Shown: positions 31,942 through 40,290 of the stretch, piece after piece
How the letters are laid out: the number at the start of each line of letters is the position of its first letter
How positions within the stretch are numbered: the first letter of the stretch is position 1
From: Bacillaceae bacterium SAS-127
GTDB lineage: Bacteria > Bacillota > Bacilli > Bacillales > Domibacillaceae
NCBI GenBank assembly: GCA_002261155.1
Contig: NKXN01000008.1
Location: 1 to 40,334 of the forward strand
DNA length: 40,334 nt
Reading direction: 5' to 3'
Made by a program: the position numbers and the translations under genes
Notes under the pieces: generated by a model
The model's database searches: none
What the model saw: the letters and a program-made list of their open reading frames with translations, nothing else
Told to the model about the DNA's origin: nothing

Positions 31942-34710
31942 TTAAGCCTGAGAATAATTCTCTTCTACTACATTTGCACAGCGTGGGCATAACGTCGAGT
32001 GAGCGTCATTTTGACCAACTGTCGGTGTCACAACCCAACAACGTTCACATGTTTCACCTTCCGCTTTTTCTACGACAACCGCTCCATGTTCAAGCTTCAT
32101 CGCCGCTTCTGGAGCATCTTCGAGAGAACCAGCCATCTCAAAGGCAGAAACGATAAATAACTGCTTTAAGTCTTCTTGAATCGAACTAAGCAATGCTTTC
32201 GTTTCCTCATTCGCAAATAAAGTGACTTTCGCTGTTAACGATTTTCCGATCACTTTTGCATTTCGTGCTTCTTCTAGCGCTTTTAAAATATCATCGCGAA
32301 CAGACATAAATGTCGTCCATTTTGCTTTTAACTCTTCCGCTCGTTCTAGCTCTTCATATGTTGGCATATCTGTTAACTGCACACTTTCCTCTTCCACATT
32401 CGGGATATATGCCCATACTTCATCCGCTGTATGTGACAAGATTGGCGAAAGCATTTTCGTTAAAGCTAACAGCGTATCATATAATACCGATTGAATTGCG
32501 CGACGATCCTCATGATTCTCCGCTTCAATATAAAGAATATCTTTCGCGAAGTCTAGATAGAATGAACTTAAATCAACCGTACAGAAATTATTAATCGCAT
32601 GATAAATCGCTGCAAATTCATAATTCTCATAATGATGATGTACTTCTTTAATTAAATCATTTAGCTTCACAAGCATAAATTGATCGACTTCACGCAAATC
32701 ATTATAAGCAACTTTATGCTCCGCCGGGTTAAAGTCCGCTAAGTTTCCTAGTAAGAAGCGGAATGTATTACGGATTTTACGGTATACTTCAGCTACTTGT
32801 TTTAAAATGGCATCCGATACGCGAACGTCTGCTTGGAAGTCAACAGATGCGACCCATAAACGTAAAATATCGGCACCTAACTGCTGCATCACTTTCGCAG
32901 GAACAACGACATTACCTAATGATTTACTCATTTTGCGACCTTCACCGTCAAGAGCAAATCCGTGGCTTAATACGCCTTTATACGGTGCTTTTCCTGTTAC
33001 AGCGACACCTGTTGTTAAAGAAGAGTTAAACCAACCACGATATTGGTCAGATCCTTCTAAATAAAGGTCTGCTTGACGAACAAGGTCATCACGCTCTTCT
33101 AGTACGGCTTGGTGGGAAGAACCAGAATCGAACCACACATCCATAATATCGTTTTCTTTTGTAAATTCACCGTTCGGGCTTCCCGGGTGAGTAAAACCTT
33201 CAGGAAGTAATTCTTTTGCTTCTTTTTCAAACCAAATATTTGATCCATGCTCACGGAATAAACCTGATACATGTGCAATCGTTTCATCCGTAATAATCGG
33301 CTCATTATTTTCCGCATAAAAGACTGGGATCGGCACGCCCCATGCACGTTGACGAGAGATACACCAATCGCCACGGTCACGAACCATATTAAATAAGCGA
33401 GTTTCGCCCCATGTTGGCACCCATTTTGTTTCTTTTACCGCTTCAAGTAACTCTTCACGGAATTTATCGATCGACGCAAACCATTGAGCTGTTGCTCGGA
33501 AAATAACTGGCTTCTTCGTACGCCAATCATGCGGGTACGAGTGAGTGAAGAATTCTAACTTTAATAGCGCTCCAACTTCTTCTAGCTTTTCGGTAATTGG
33601 CTTGTTTGCTTCATCGTAGAACACTCCTTCAAATCCAGGAGCTTCAGCTGTCATCACACCACGATCATTCACTGGACAAAGGACGTCTAAACCGTATTTC
33701 TTTCCAACAAGGAAATCGTCTTCCCCATGACCAGGTGCCGTATGAACACAGCCTGTACCTGAATCAGTTGTCACGTGTTCACCTAACATCACTAATGAAT
33801 CACGGTCGTAAAGAGGATGCTTCGTTAAAATATGCTCAAGCTCTGCCCCTTTTACCTTTTTCGTTACAGTTGGATTGTCCCATCCAAGCTTTGTCGTTAC
33901 TTCTTCTAGCAATTCTTCAACGACGACATATTTTTTGCCTGCTTCTTCCGCTACAACATACGTTAAGTCAGGGTGAACAGAAATACCAAGGTTTGCTGGG
34001 ATTGTCCATGGTGTCGTTGTCCAGATGATGATATTTGTTCCTTCCTCAAGGACGCCTTTTCCATCGCGAACAGCAAAGGCAACATAAATCGAAGGGGAAC
34101 GCTTATCTTTGTACTCAATTTCAGCTTCCGCTAACGCTGACTCACTAGATGGAGACCAATAAACCGGCTTCATTCCTTTATAAATATAGCCTTTTTTCGC
34201 CATGTCACCGAATACTTTAATTTGTTGCGCTTCGTATTCTGGCTTTAATGTAATATATGGGTTTTCCCAATCTCCACGGACACCTAACTGCTTAAATTGC
34301 TGTCTTTGACGTTCAACTTGCTCATACGCATATTCTTCACAAAGTTTACGGAATTCAGCAACCGTCATTTCTTTACGTTTTACACCTTTGTTTGTTAGCG
34401 CCTGTTCAATCGGTAAACCGTGCGTATCCCACCCTGGAACATACGGAGAATGGAACCCGCTCATCGATTTATAACGAACGATAAAGTCCTTTAAAATTTT
34501 GTTGAGCGCATGCCCCATATGGATATCTCCATTGGCATATGGAGGGCCATCATGAAGAATGAACATCGGGCGTCCTTCTGTCCGCTCTTGTACTTTTTTA
34601 TAAATGTCCATCTCATCCCATTTTTGCTGCATGTCAGGCTCACGCTTTGGCAAATTCCCTCTCATCGGAAATTCCGTTTTTGGCATTAATAACGTATTTT
34701 TATATTCCAT
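31942..34710 (-). CDS. ileS: Isoleucyl-tRNA synthetase
   Basis: IleS charges tRNA-Ile. The 922-residue class I synthetase has HMGH (64-67) in [16 protein letters not shown], an editing CP1 domain with the [13 protein letters not shown] motif, the KMSKSLGN loop, and a C-terminal zinc site CERCW...CPRC in the last 40 residues. The type without the eukaryotic-like mupirocin-resistance features is suggested by its bacterial-type motifs and length (921 in B. subtilis). AAGGAGGAT precedes the ATG. Expression is controlled by an upstream T-box leader and strong promoter. Confidence 0.97.
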   Translation of the reverse strand: MEYKNTLLMPKTEFPMRGNLPKREPDMQQKWDEMDIYKKVQERTEGRPMFILHDGPPYANGDIHMGHALNKILKDFIVRYKSMSGFHSPYVPGWDTHGLPIEQALTNKGVKRKEMTVAEFRKLCEEYAYEQVERQRQQFKQLGVRGDWENPYITLKPEYEAQQIKVFGDMAKKGYIYKGMKPVYWSPSSESALAEAEIEYKDKRSPSIYVAFAVRDGKGVLEEGTNIIIWTTTPWTIPANLGISVHPDLTYVVAEEAGKKYVVVEELLEEVTTKLGWDNPTVTKKVKGAELEHILTKHPLYDRDSLVMLGEHVTTDSGTGCVHTAPGHGEDDFLVGKKYGLDVLCPVNDRGVMTAEAPGFEGVFYDEANKPITEKLEEVGALLKLEFFTHSYPHDWRTKKPVIFRATAQWFASIDKFREELLEAVKETKWVPTWGETRLFNMVRDRGDWCISRQRAWGVPIPVFYAENNEPIITDETIAHVSGLFREHGSNIWFEKEAKELLPEGFTHPGSPNGEFTKENDIMDVWFDSGSSHQAVLEERDDLVRQADLYLEGSDQYRGWFNSSLTTGVAVTGKAPYKGVLSHGFALDGEGRKMSKSLGNVVVPAKVMQQLGADILRLWVASVDFQADVRVSDAILKQVAEVYRKIRNTFRFLLGNLADFNPAEHKVAYNDLREVDQFMLVKLNDLIKEVHHHYENYEFAAIYHAINNFCTVDLSSFYLDFAKDILYIEAENHEDRRAIQSVLYDTLLALTKMLSPILSHTADEVWAYIPNVEEESVQLTDMPTYEELERAEELKAKWTTFMSVRDDILKALEEARNAKVIGKSLTAKVTLFANEETKALLSSIQEDLKQLFIVSAFEMAGSLEDAPEAAMKLEHGAVVVEKAEGETCERCWVVTPTVGQNDAHSTLCPRCANVVEENYSQA

Positions 34711-34750
34711 TTTTATCCTCCTTTATGTGCACTTAACTATTAAATATACA

Positions 34751-35012
34751 AAAAAACCTTCTCATCCCCTAAAAAGGGACGAGAAGGTTTCCCGCGTTAC
34801 CACCCTGCTTAACAAGCTGTTAGACTTGTTCACTTGAACATTCGTATCGTGAATGACTCGCTCTTCTCTACTAAGATACGACCGTTCGAGTTGAGGGCTC
34901 CAGGGTGATCTTCCATTTCCCGCTTTTACTAGGCTTTCACCATCCCTAGTTCGCTTACAAAAGCTAAAGACATGTACTTTCCCTATCATCGCATAAATAT
35001 ATAGTTGATAAT
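34751..35012 (-). promoter_or_regulatory. T-box leader riboswitch of ileS, isoleucine specifier
   Basis: The leader has the T-box sequence AGGGTGGTAACGCGGG (34791-34806). Its TGGT would pair with the ACCA end of uncharged tRNA-Ile. It is followed by a terminator stem of about 15 pairs (AACCTTCTCGTCCC with GGGGATGAGAAGGTT) and seven T at 34751-34789. Upstream, the stem I region contains GGTGAAAGCC and AAATGGAAGATCACC, in which ATC (34907-34909) is the likely specifier for isoleucine. Uncharged tRNA-Ile would stabilise the antiterminator and let ileS be transcribed. Confidence 0.93.
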
Positions 35013-35018
35013 GTTTCA

Positions 35019-35047
35019 ATTATAAAAATTGAACGTTCTCTCGTCAA
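35019..35047 (-). promoter_or_regulatory. Sigma-A promoter of ileS
   Basis: TTGACG (35042-35047) and TATAAT (35019-35024) are spaced by exactly 17 bases on the minus strand, directly after the divIVA stop. Transcription would start near 35012, at the beginning of the T-box leader. No terminator separates divIVA from this promoter. Confidence 0.9.
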
Positions 35048-35049
35048 GC

Positions 35050-35559
35050 TTAGACGCCTTCTTCACTTAACTTTTCTAGTTCTTCGGCATCCACTTCAAA
35101 TTCCATCAAAGCATCCCAGTCATCATTGCTTAATAAATCTAGCTGGGCTTCCATTAACATTTTAAAACGCATCCGAAACACTTTAGACTGCTTTTTCAAT
35201 TCTTCAATTTCAATCGCAATCTTTCTCGCTTTAGCTAAAGATTCATCTACAATGCGATCAGCGTTTTTTTCAGCTTCGCGAATTAATAACTTCGCTTCTT
35301 TATGAGCGTTTCTTTTCACTTCTTCCGCAGTTTCCTGAGCAATGACAATCGATTTATTCAATGTCTCTTCAATATTAGAAAAATAGTCAAGTCTTTCAGT
35401 TTGTCCTGCAAGTTGCTCTTCTAAATCTTTCTTTTCACGAATAATCAGTTCGTAATCTTTAATCACTTGATTGAGAAAACTATTAACTTCATCTTCATCA
35501 TACCCACGGAAGCCTCGACTGAACTCTTTGTTATGTATATCTAACGGCGTTAAAGGCAT
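35050..35559 (-). CDS. divIVA: Cell division / polarity protein DivIVA
   Basis: DivIVA binds negatively curved membrane at the septum and poles, positioning MinCD in vegetative cells and the chromosome origin in sporulation. The 169-residue protein starts MPLTPLDIHNKEFSRGFRGY, with the membrane-binding Phe17-Arg18 pair. An N-terminal coiled coil (about 25-60) and a longer C-terminal coiled coil (about 65-150) with the acidic end EVDAEELEKLSEEGV follow. A strong GGAGGTGG ribosome binding site and a candidate promoter at 35613 precede it. It lies between ylmH and ileS as in B. subtilis. Confidence 0.97.
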   Translation of the reverse strand: MPLTPLDIHNKEFSRGFRGYDEDEVNSFLNQVIKDYELIIREKKDLEEQLAGQTERLDYFSNIEETLNKSIVIAQETAEEVKRNAHKEAKLLIREAEKNADRIVDESLAKARKIAIEIEELKKQSKVFRMRFKMLMEAQLDLLSNDDWDALMEFEVDAEELEKLSEEGV

Positions 35560-35612
35560 TAGCCCACCTCCACTACAGATCTAAAACCGACTTTTTTTTC
35601 ATCATGCTACAT

Positions 35613-35618
35613 ATTATA
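35613..35618 (-). promoter_or_regulatory. Candidate -10 box of divIVA
   Basis: A perfect TATAAT lies 54 bases before the divIVA start in a 105-base gap after ylmH. The expected -35 region has only TTATCA-like sequence at a 19-base spacing, so the call is moderate. An own promoter for divIVA would fit the gap and the known independent expression of the gene. Confidence 0.5.
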
Positions 35619-35664
35619 ATGCTTTTTTAGCCACTTGTGATAAAAATCGTGAAATTTTCATAAT

Positions 35665-36438
35665 TTATTTCAAAAGACCTAATATAATCCGCCATTTATC
35701 CTTCTTTGTTTTCCCTTCATCTGCCAAAAATTTACTCCTACCTATTCCTCTAATGGAAAATACATCACCCACTGAACATTCAAAAGCTGGATCTTCAACC
35801 TTTTTCCAATTCACCTTCACCAAACCTGATTTAATTAAAGTTTGTACTTTTTGTCTCGATAAACGGGAAAGTGCTGCAATAATCGCATCTAGCCGCAAGG
35901 AGGAAACGGTTGTATTAATTTCTTTCCATTCTTCCACTTTCGTTAATGCCTCGTCAAACTCTTTCTCCTGCAAACGAACAGCCACTTTTCCGATATGGCT
36001 CACATTTACCTGAATATAGCTACTGACTTCCTTTGCCGCTAAAAGCTGAAAACGCTGACCGTCTGTTAAAATATCGCCAAACTTTCCACGACGTAATCCC
36101 ACACCCATTAAGCTCCCAAAAATTTGCGAATGCTCGATCGAGACAAATTTCTCTGGATAAGAAATTTCGTATAATGTAATATCAAAATCTTCCGCTTCAG
36201 GTTGAAAATATTCTGGTGTAATTAACGCTCGTTTTCTTTCGGTATTCGTTGCTCCACCGAAAAAAACAGCCTTGACTTCACTATGACGACCGACGACCGT
36301 CTGCACAATCTCCTGCTCTCTAGGGTCTAAAAAATCCGTCAGTTTCGGCGCATACATTTGTTCTACTTCACTTTTCCATTGTAGCACCTGGTCAATAAAC
36401 TCTTTTTCTTCTGATCGAAAATGCTGATAAATAGACAT
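35665..36438 (-). CDS. ylmH: S4-domain RNA-binding protein YlmH
   Basis: YlmH is an S4-domain RNA-binding protein. In B. subtilis it binds the 50S subunit and can act in alanine tailing with RqcH, like the paralogue RqcP. The 257-residue protein has an N-terminal alpha-beta region (about 1-175) with FFGGATNTERKRALI and a C-terminal S4 domain (about 181-245) with LSRLSRQKVQTLIKSGLVKVNW and GDVFSIRGIGRSKF. AAAGGAG lies 7 bases before the ATG. A hairpin terminator occurs 25 bases upstream, between ylmG and ylmH. Its co-occurrence with rqcH in this window is noteworthy though the two are far apart. Confidence 0.95.
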   Translation of the reverse strand: MSIYQHFRSEEKEFIDQVLQWKSEVEQMYAPKLTDFLDPREQEIVQTVVGRHSEVKAVFFGGATNTERKRALITPEYFQPEAEDFDITLYEISYPEKFVSIEHSQIFGSLMGVGLRRGKFGDILTDGQRFQLLAAKEVSSYIQVNVSHIGKVAVRLQEKEFDEALTKVEEWKEINTTVSSLRLDAIIAALSRLSRQKVQTLIKSGLVKVNWKKVEDPAFECSVGDVFSIRGIGRSKFLADEGKTKKDKWRIILGLLK

Positions 36439-36462
36439 GACCTTTACTCCTTTGATCGATGC

Positions 36463-36490
36463 AAAAAAGGGGGATAGTTTCTCCCCCTTT
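36463..36490 (-). terminator. Intrinsic terminator between ylmG and ylmH
   Basis: On the minus strand AAAGGGGG pairs with CCCCCTTT around an 11-base A-rich span and runs into six T. It lies 15 bases after the ylmG stop and 25 bases before the ylmH ATG, leaving no room for a separate promoter, so ylmH probably depends on read-through or on a promoter inside ylmG. Confidence 0.85.
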
Positions 36491-36504
36491 CTCAGTTATA
36501 ACGA

Positions 36505-36768
36505 TTAAATGATCCACATCGCTAATTGATGAACCCCTTTTGTCGCTAAGTTCAGAACTAAAAAAGCAACAAGTGGAGATAAATCAATCATGCCAAGTGG
36601 TGGAACAATTTTTCTAAACGGCTCTAAATACGGCTCGCATATTTTCGTTAAAAATCGCCCAATGCTCGTTTCTCGTGCATTCGGAAACCAAGACATTAAA
36701 ATATAAATAATTAATGCCCACGAATAAAGATAAATCGCTTTAATTAAAAGATCAAAGACAATTAACAT
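36505..36768 (-). CDS. ylmG: YggT-family membrane protein YlmG
   Basis: This 87-residue integral membrane protein belongs to the YggT/YlmG family, which in bacteria and chloroplasts is linked to division and nucleoid or membrane organisation; the mechanism is unknown. Two membrane segments (about 5-27 and 62-82) flank the conserved loop [33 protein letters not shown] chose the ATG at 36768 (MLIVFDLL), which aligns with the B. subtilis start and has GAGGTGG about 11 bases upstream. A GTG at 36783 inside the end of sepF is less likely. Confidence 0.93.
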   Translation of the reverse strand: MLIVFDLLIKAIYLYSWALIIYILMSWFPNARETSIGRFLTKICEPYLEPFRKIVPPLGMIDLSPLVAFLVLNLATKGVHQLAMWII

Positions 36769-36776
36769 ATTGTTTA

Positions 36777-37207
36777 CTACCACCTCGAATTATCAGTATC
36801 TTCTTCAGGTAAAAATTGTGATATATTCCCTGACACCTCCACATTATCAGGTGTACAAAGAACAATCTTCGGGCCTAACTGTTGAATTTCCCCACCAATA
36901 GCGTAGACGGTACCGCTTAAAAAATCAACTATTCGCTTCGCTTGATCATGCTGAATACGTTGCAAATTCACAATCACCGCTTTTCTATTCTTTAAATGAT
37001 CAGCAATTTCCTGTGCTTCTGCAAATACTCTCGGCTCAAAAAGAATCACTTTTGAAGACTTTTGTACACTTTGCAAACTTACTACATTTTTCTTAGTAGA
37101 CTTAGGTTGCTTAACCTCTTCCTGTTCCACCTCATCTGTCGCTGCTTCTAGCTGATAGTCCTCATCATCCAAAAAAACAATTCTTTAAATTTAGACTTGA
37201 TTCCCAT
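36777..37207 (-). pseudogene. sepF: Cell division protein SepF, frameshifted near its N-terminus
   Basis: SepF bundles FtsZ filaments and anchors them to the membrane through an N-terminal amphipathic helix. The FtsZ-binding C-terminal domain is intact: [32 protein letters not shown] and [15 protein letters not shown]. The expected membrane-binding start is present as ATG at 37207 with GGAGGTGG upstream ([12 protein letters not shown]), but it is in a different frame. Restoring one T to the seven-T run at 37171-37177 (A on the plus strand) joins it to [10 protein letters not shown] and gives a 143-residue protein. As written, translation would have to begin at a TTG at 37172 with no ribosome binding site, giving 131 residues without the membrane helix. 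Sequencing error is likely. Confidence 0.9.
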
Positions 37208-37225
37208 CCTTCCACCTCCCGGACT

Positions 37226-37897
37226 CTATTCCCCAACAAGAGCCGTACCGATCCGAATCATTGTTGCTCCTTCTTCAACGGCAATTGTATAGTCATTACT
37301 CATTCCCATTGATAGCTCTTGACACGGCGCATATGTTAAGCCTAGTTTCTGCACCTGTTCTTGGAGTTGCTTTAATTGTTTAAAACAGCTGCGCAACAAG
37401 TCTTCATCCTCTGTTAAAGGTGCCATCGTCATTAAGCCGCACACGTTCACTTTTTCCAATTGGGCTAATTGCTGAACAAACGGAATAACCTCTTCCTGTT
37501 GCAGGCCATGCTTGGACTCTTCTCCAGATACATTGACTTGAATTAGACAATTTATCGATTGAGTCGCCCGCTTATTAATTTCCTCAGCAAGCGACAAACG
37601 GTCAAGAGAATGTATGTATGATACACGGTCAATAATATTTTTCACTTTTCTCGTTTGTAAACTGCCTATGAAATGCCAAACAGGTTCGTTCTTTAACACT
37701 TCCCATTTTTTCAACAGTCCTTCATCTCGGTTTTCACCGAGATGAACAATACCTGCTTCAAGAGCTTCTTGCGCTCGCTCTGTTGATACATATTTCGTAA
37801 CAGCGATCAATTTGATATCAGTGGGATCTCTGTCTACTTTTTGACAAGCTTTTTCAATATTCTTTTGAATATCTTTTAAATTATCTATTACTTTCAT
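37226..37897 (-). CDS. ylmE: YggS-family pyridoxal 5'-phosphate homeostasis protein (YlmE)
   Basis: This PLP-binding protein of the YggS/PROSC (PLPBP) family helps keep cellular PLP and amino-acid balance; it has no established enzymatic activity. The 223-residue barrel protein has the PLP lysine in [47 protein letters not shown], and [22 protein letters not shown] at the phosphate site. I start at the ATG at 37897 with AAGGAG 11 bases upstream; a TTG further up lies within the pgeF end. It lies between pgeF and sepF as in other Firmicutes. Confidence 0.95.
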   Translation of the reverse strand: MKVIDNLKDIQKNIEKACQKVDRDPTDIKLIAVTKYVSTERAQEALEAGIVHLGENRDEGLLKKWEVLKNEPVWHFIGSLQTRKVKNIIDRVSYIHSLDRLSLAEEINKRATQSINCLIQVNVSGEESKHGLQQEEVIPFVQQLAQLEKVNVCGLMTMAPLTEDEDLLRSCFKQLKQLQEQVQKLGLTYAPCQELSMGMSNDYTIAVEEGATMIRIGTALVGE

Positions 37898-37902
37898 GGT
37901 AC

Positions 37903-38727
37903 TTATTTCTCCTTCCAACCAATGAACCCCATCATTCTCCCTGTTTTCCCAAGGTCACGGCGATGGGAAAAAAATTCATTATGACAACTTGTACAATAAT
38001 GAGTTATTTTAATATTTTCTTGCGGAATGCCAGCTTTCATAACAATCAATTGATTGAGCAACTGTAACGATAAATGATACTGACCCTTTCGTCCATCAAC
38101 TGGCGCATAAGGTATTTCCTTTTCTGAATCCACCCATTGACGAACTCTTTCTATTACATGGTCATCAACGACATAACACTCTTTGCATATCGATGGCCCA
38201 ATGACAACCTCAATGTCTTCTGGTTGAATACCGTCTTCTTGCCATTTCTTCACCATTTCAAACCCGATTCCTAACACAGTCCCTTTCCAACCAGCGTGTG
38301 CCGTTCCTATTCTTTTAGACTTGTTTGAAAAAAAGTAAAGAGGTACACAATCGGCATAGCATAACGTCAACAGTATTCCTTTTTCATCTGTAAAAAAGCC
38401 ATCTGTTGCTTCGAAGCTTGTGTCGTAATCGAGTGCACCTTTTCCTTTATCTTTTTTCCCGACTTCAACGATTCGATGATCATGTGTTTGAACAGCTCCT
38501 ACCCAACTGGATGTTGGAAATTCCAAAGCCTCACCTAATAGTTGGCGATTTCCACAGACGTCTTCTAAACAGTCATGAACATGAAACCCGACATTCAAGC
38601 TTTTAAAAGCTTCTTGACTTAGTCCACCTTCTTTTGTAGTAAAGCCTGCGACAAGGTTTCGGTCCATATCTTGCCATTCTTTAATGACATATATACTATT
38701 GTGAACAGAAACAAACGGTTCCTTCAT
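37903..38727 (-). CDS. pgeF: Polyphenol oxidase / purine nucleoside phosphorylase family protein (YlmD)
   Basis: This 274-residue protein belongs to the LACC1/YfiH family (DUF152). Members have adenosine deaminase and purine nucleoside phosphorylase activity in vitro, and E. coli PgeF removes a misincorporated amino acid from peptidoglycan precursors. Conserved zinc-site motifs are present: [29 protein letters not shown] and CYVVDDHV, with [10 protein letters not shown]. Its physiological substrate here is not clear. GGGAG precedes the ATG, and a perfect TTGACA lies upstream as a candidate -35. It precedes ylmE by 5 bases. Confidence 0.92.
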   Translation of the reverse strand: MKEPFVSVHNSIYVIKEWQDMDRNLVAGFTTKEGGLSQEAFKSLNVGFHVHDCLEDVCGNRQLLGEALEFPTSSWVGAVQTHDHRIVEVGKKDKGKGALDYDTSFEATDGFFTDEKGILLTLCYADCVPLYFFSNKSKRIGTAHAGWKGTVLGIGFEMVKKWQEDGIQPEDIEVVIGPSICKECYVVDDHVIERVRQWVDSEKEIPYAPVDGRKGQYHLSLQLLNQLIVMKAGIPQENIKITHYCTSCHNEFFSHRRDLGKTGRMMGFIGWKEK

Positions 38728-38754
38728 TTTTCATACTCCCGATGATTTTCCTCT

Positions 38755-38786
38755 AGTTTAACATAAAATTACGTTCGGCATGTCAA
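38755..38786 (-). promoter_or_regulatory. Candidate promoter upstream of pgeF
   Basis: A perfect -35 TTGACA (38781-38786) is followed by TAAACT (38755-38760) at a 20-base spacing or by TATGTT at 15 bases. Neither spacing is ideal. The location between ylmC and pgeF is suitable for driving the pgeF-ylmE-sepF-ylmG cluster. Confidence 0.45.
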
Positions 38787-38798
38787 GGAAAAAAGAAA

Positions 38799-39071
38799 TT
38801 ATTCCTCTTTTGAGACCGTATCAATAGAATTAATAGCAGCAGAGTGACGAACTAGAATGACATCCTCTCCAATTTTAACAATTTGCGGCCAAGGAATCAC
38901 AAGCTCTTCTTCTTTCCCAAAAAAACCGAACATCTTTCCTCCTCTGCTAATGACAATAGAATCGATCGTACCGGCTGTTAAATTCAAATGAATATCTGTA
39001 ATATTTCCAAGCTTCTTTCCGTTGGCGACGTTCACGATGTCTTTTAGCTGGAATTCTGATATTCTACTCAC
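38799..39071 (-). CDS. ylmC: YlmC/YmxH-family PRC-barrel protein
   Basis: This 90-residue protein consists almost entirely of a PRC-barrel domain, with KDIVNVANGKKLGNITDI and GGKMFGFFGKEEELVIPWPQI. The family is linked to sporulation by its distribution among spore formers and its place beside sigG, but its function is not known. The start is a GTG at 39071 with GGGGGGAT upstream. It is separated from sigG by a terminator, so it is probably transcribed on its own; a TATAAT-like sequence at 39108-39113 could be its -10, but the matching -35 is poor. Confidence 0.93.
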   Translation of the reverse strand: MSRISEFQLKDIVNVANGKKLGNITDIHLNLTAGTIDSIVISRGGKMFGFFGKEEELVIPWPQIVKIGEDVILVRHSAAINSIDTVSKEE

Positions 39072-39121
39072 TTGTTTATCCCCCCGCTCATATATTTACT
39101 GTTTTCATTATATGCGGACAT

Positions 39122-39161
39122 AAAAAAATAAGACTCTTCTTGCGTTGGTCGCTTCAGAGTC
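39122..39161 (-). terminator. Intrinsic terminator after sigG
   Basis: On the minus strand GACTCT pairs with AGAGTC, and an inner GCG/CGC pair closes part of the loop. The stem is followed by TTATTTTTTT. It starts 13 bases after the sigG stop. Confidence 0.85.
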
Positions 39162-39173
39162 AAACAGAGAATA

Positions 39174-39950
39174 TTAGTTAATATTTTTATTCATTTGTTT
39201 AATAGCTGCTTTTTCAAGCCTAGAAACTTGAGCTTGCGAAATGCCAATTTCATCGGCTACTTCCATTTGCGTTTTTCCTTGATAAAACCGTTTGCGAATA
39301 ATCATTTTTTCGCGCTCGTTTAACCTTTTCAACCCTTCTTTCAAGGCTATTTCTTCTACCCAATTCGTATCTTTATGACTTTCATCGCTTAATTGATCCA
39401 TCACAAATATCGGATCTCCACCATCATTATAAATCGGTTCAAATAATGAGACCGGATCTTGAATCGCGTCAAGTGCAAAAACAACTTCTTCCTTTGTCAA
39501 GCCAAGCTCTTTACTAATTTCTTCTGCTGTCGGCTCCTTAGACGTCTCCGTCATAATCTTTTCTCGCACCTGTAACGCTTTATAAGCAATGTCCCTTAGA
39601 GAACGAGATACTCTTATAGGGTTGTTATCCCGTAAATACCTTCTAATTTCACCAATAATCATCGGTACCGCGTAAGTAGAAAATCGTACATTATGACTTA
39701 AATCAAAATTATCTATAGATTTCATCAAACCAATACAGCCTACTTGAAACAAATCATCCACATACTCACCGCGATTATTAAAGCGCTGGATCACACTTAG
39801 CACAAGTCGCAAATTCCCATTCACAAGTGTCTCACGCGCTGACCACTCGCCCGCCTGAAGGCGCTTAAACAACACCTTCATCTCTTCATTTTTCAACACA
39901 GGGAGCTTCGAAGTATCCACACCGCAAATCTCAACCTTATTACGCGCCAT
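39174..39950 (-). CDS. sigG: RNA polymerase sporulation sigma factor SigG
   Basis: SigG directs late transcription in the forespore, including small acid-soluble spore protein and germination genes. The 258-residue sigma factor starts MARNKVEICGVDTSKLPVLK, close to B. subtilis. Region 2 contains LFQVGCIGLMKSIDNFDLS and FSTYAVPMIIGEIRRYLRDN; region 3 VSRSLRDIAYKALQ; region 4 a helix-turn-helix GKTQMEVADEIGISQAQVSRLE. I chose the ATG at 39950. A longer reading from 40022 would add 24 residues that run through the ribosome binding site GAGGAGGGG and the candidate sigma-F promoter. In B. subtilis sigE lies upstream; here that side holds repeats up to the window edge. Confidence 0.97.
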   Translation of the reverse strand: MARNKVEICGVDTSKLPVLKNEEMKVLFKRLQAGEWSARETLVNGNLRLVLSVIQRFNNRGEYVDDLFQVGCIGLMKSIDNFDLSHNVRFSTYAVPMIIGEIRRYLRDNNPIRVSRSLRDIAYKALQVREKIMTETSKEPTAEEISKELGLTKEEVVFALDAIQDPVSLFEPIYNDGGDPIFVMDQLSDESHKDTNWVEEIALKEGLKRLNEREKMIIRKRFYQGKTQMEVADEIGISQAQVSRLEKAAIKQMNKNIN

Positions 39951-39991
39951 TATGAAAAATCCCCTCCTCGCAGGAACTGCTGTACAACCAC

Positions 39992-40020
39992 AGTATCTCC
40001 CGGCAAAAAGAAAACTATGC
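39992..40020 (-). promoter_or_regulatory. Candidate sigma-F-type promoter of sigG
   Basis: On the minus strand GCATA (40016-40020) is followed after 15 bases by GGAGATACT (39992-40000), matching the sigma-F pattern GYATA and GGNNANHTW at all but one position. It lies 42 bases before the sigG ATG. This fits the known forespore, sigma-F-dependent transcription of sigG. Confidence 0.6.
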
Positions 40021-40026
40021 ATAAAA

Positions 40027-40175
40027 AGAAAAGCGGAAGGCGCTGGTCAGCGACGTATGGACTGGAGCCATCCGCACGAGATAAAGGAAACACGATGAAC
40101 GATAGTGAATCGATGTTGACTTATCGCAAGGAGGAGGGCGGAAGTACACTAGTCGCTAGCGCCTAGAGCTGGACA
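40027..40175. repeat. Repeat unit A next to sigG, inverted ends
   Basis: The unit begins AGAAAAGCGGAAGGCGCT and ends GCGCCTAGAGCTGGACA. Its ends pair as GGCGCT..AGCGAC (40039-40054, with a four-base insertion) with GTCGCTAGCGCC (40152-40163). The interior of about 95 bases has no plausible gene. The boundaries are shared with the next two units, so it is a dispersed repeat of the kind seen in intergenic regions of Bacillaceae. Confidence 0.7.
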
Positions 40176-40176
40176 T

Positions 40177-40290
40177 GAAGAAAAGCGGAGCCGACTGTCC
40201 AGACACAACAAGCAAATGATGGAATGGCGTACTTCAGCCATGCAGTCAGGCTGGCATTTGACTCGAGTGTCTAGGAGGCGGAGCTGGACA
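40177..40290. repeat. Repeat unit B
   Basis: The unit begins GAAGAAAAGCGGAGCC and ends GGCGGAGCTGGACA, the same borders as unit A, but its interior is different and shorter. AGACAC (40201-40206) near the left end pairs with GTGTCT (40267-40272) near the right end, and CAAATG with CATTTG inside. No gene is present. Confidence 0.65.

Noticed and set aside
34762-35019. 85-codon open frame on the minus strand in front of ileS
   Set aside because: It falls entirely within the T-box leader and terminator, whose RNA motifs explain the sequence.
39951-40022. Extended N-terminus of SigG
   Set aside because: The extra 24 residues would come from the ribosome binding site and candidate promoter, and the ATG at 39950 matches known SigG starts.
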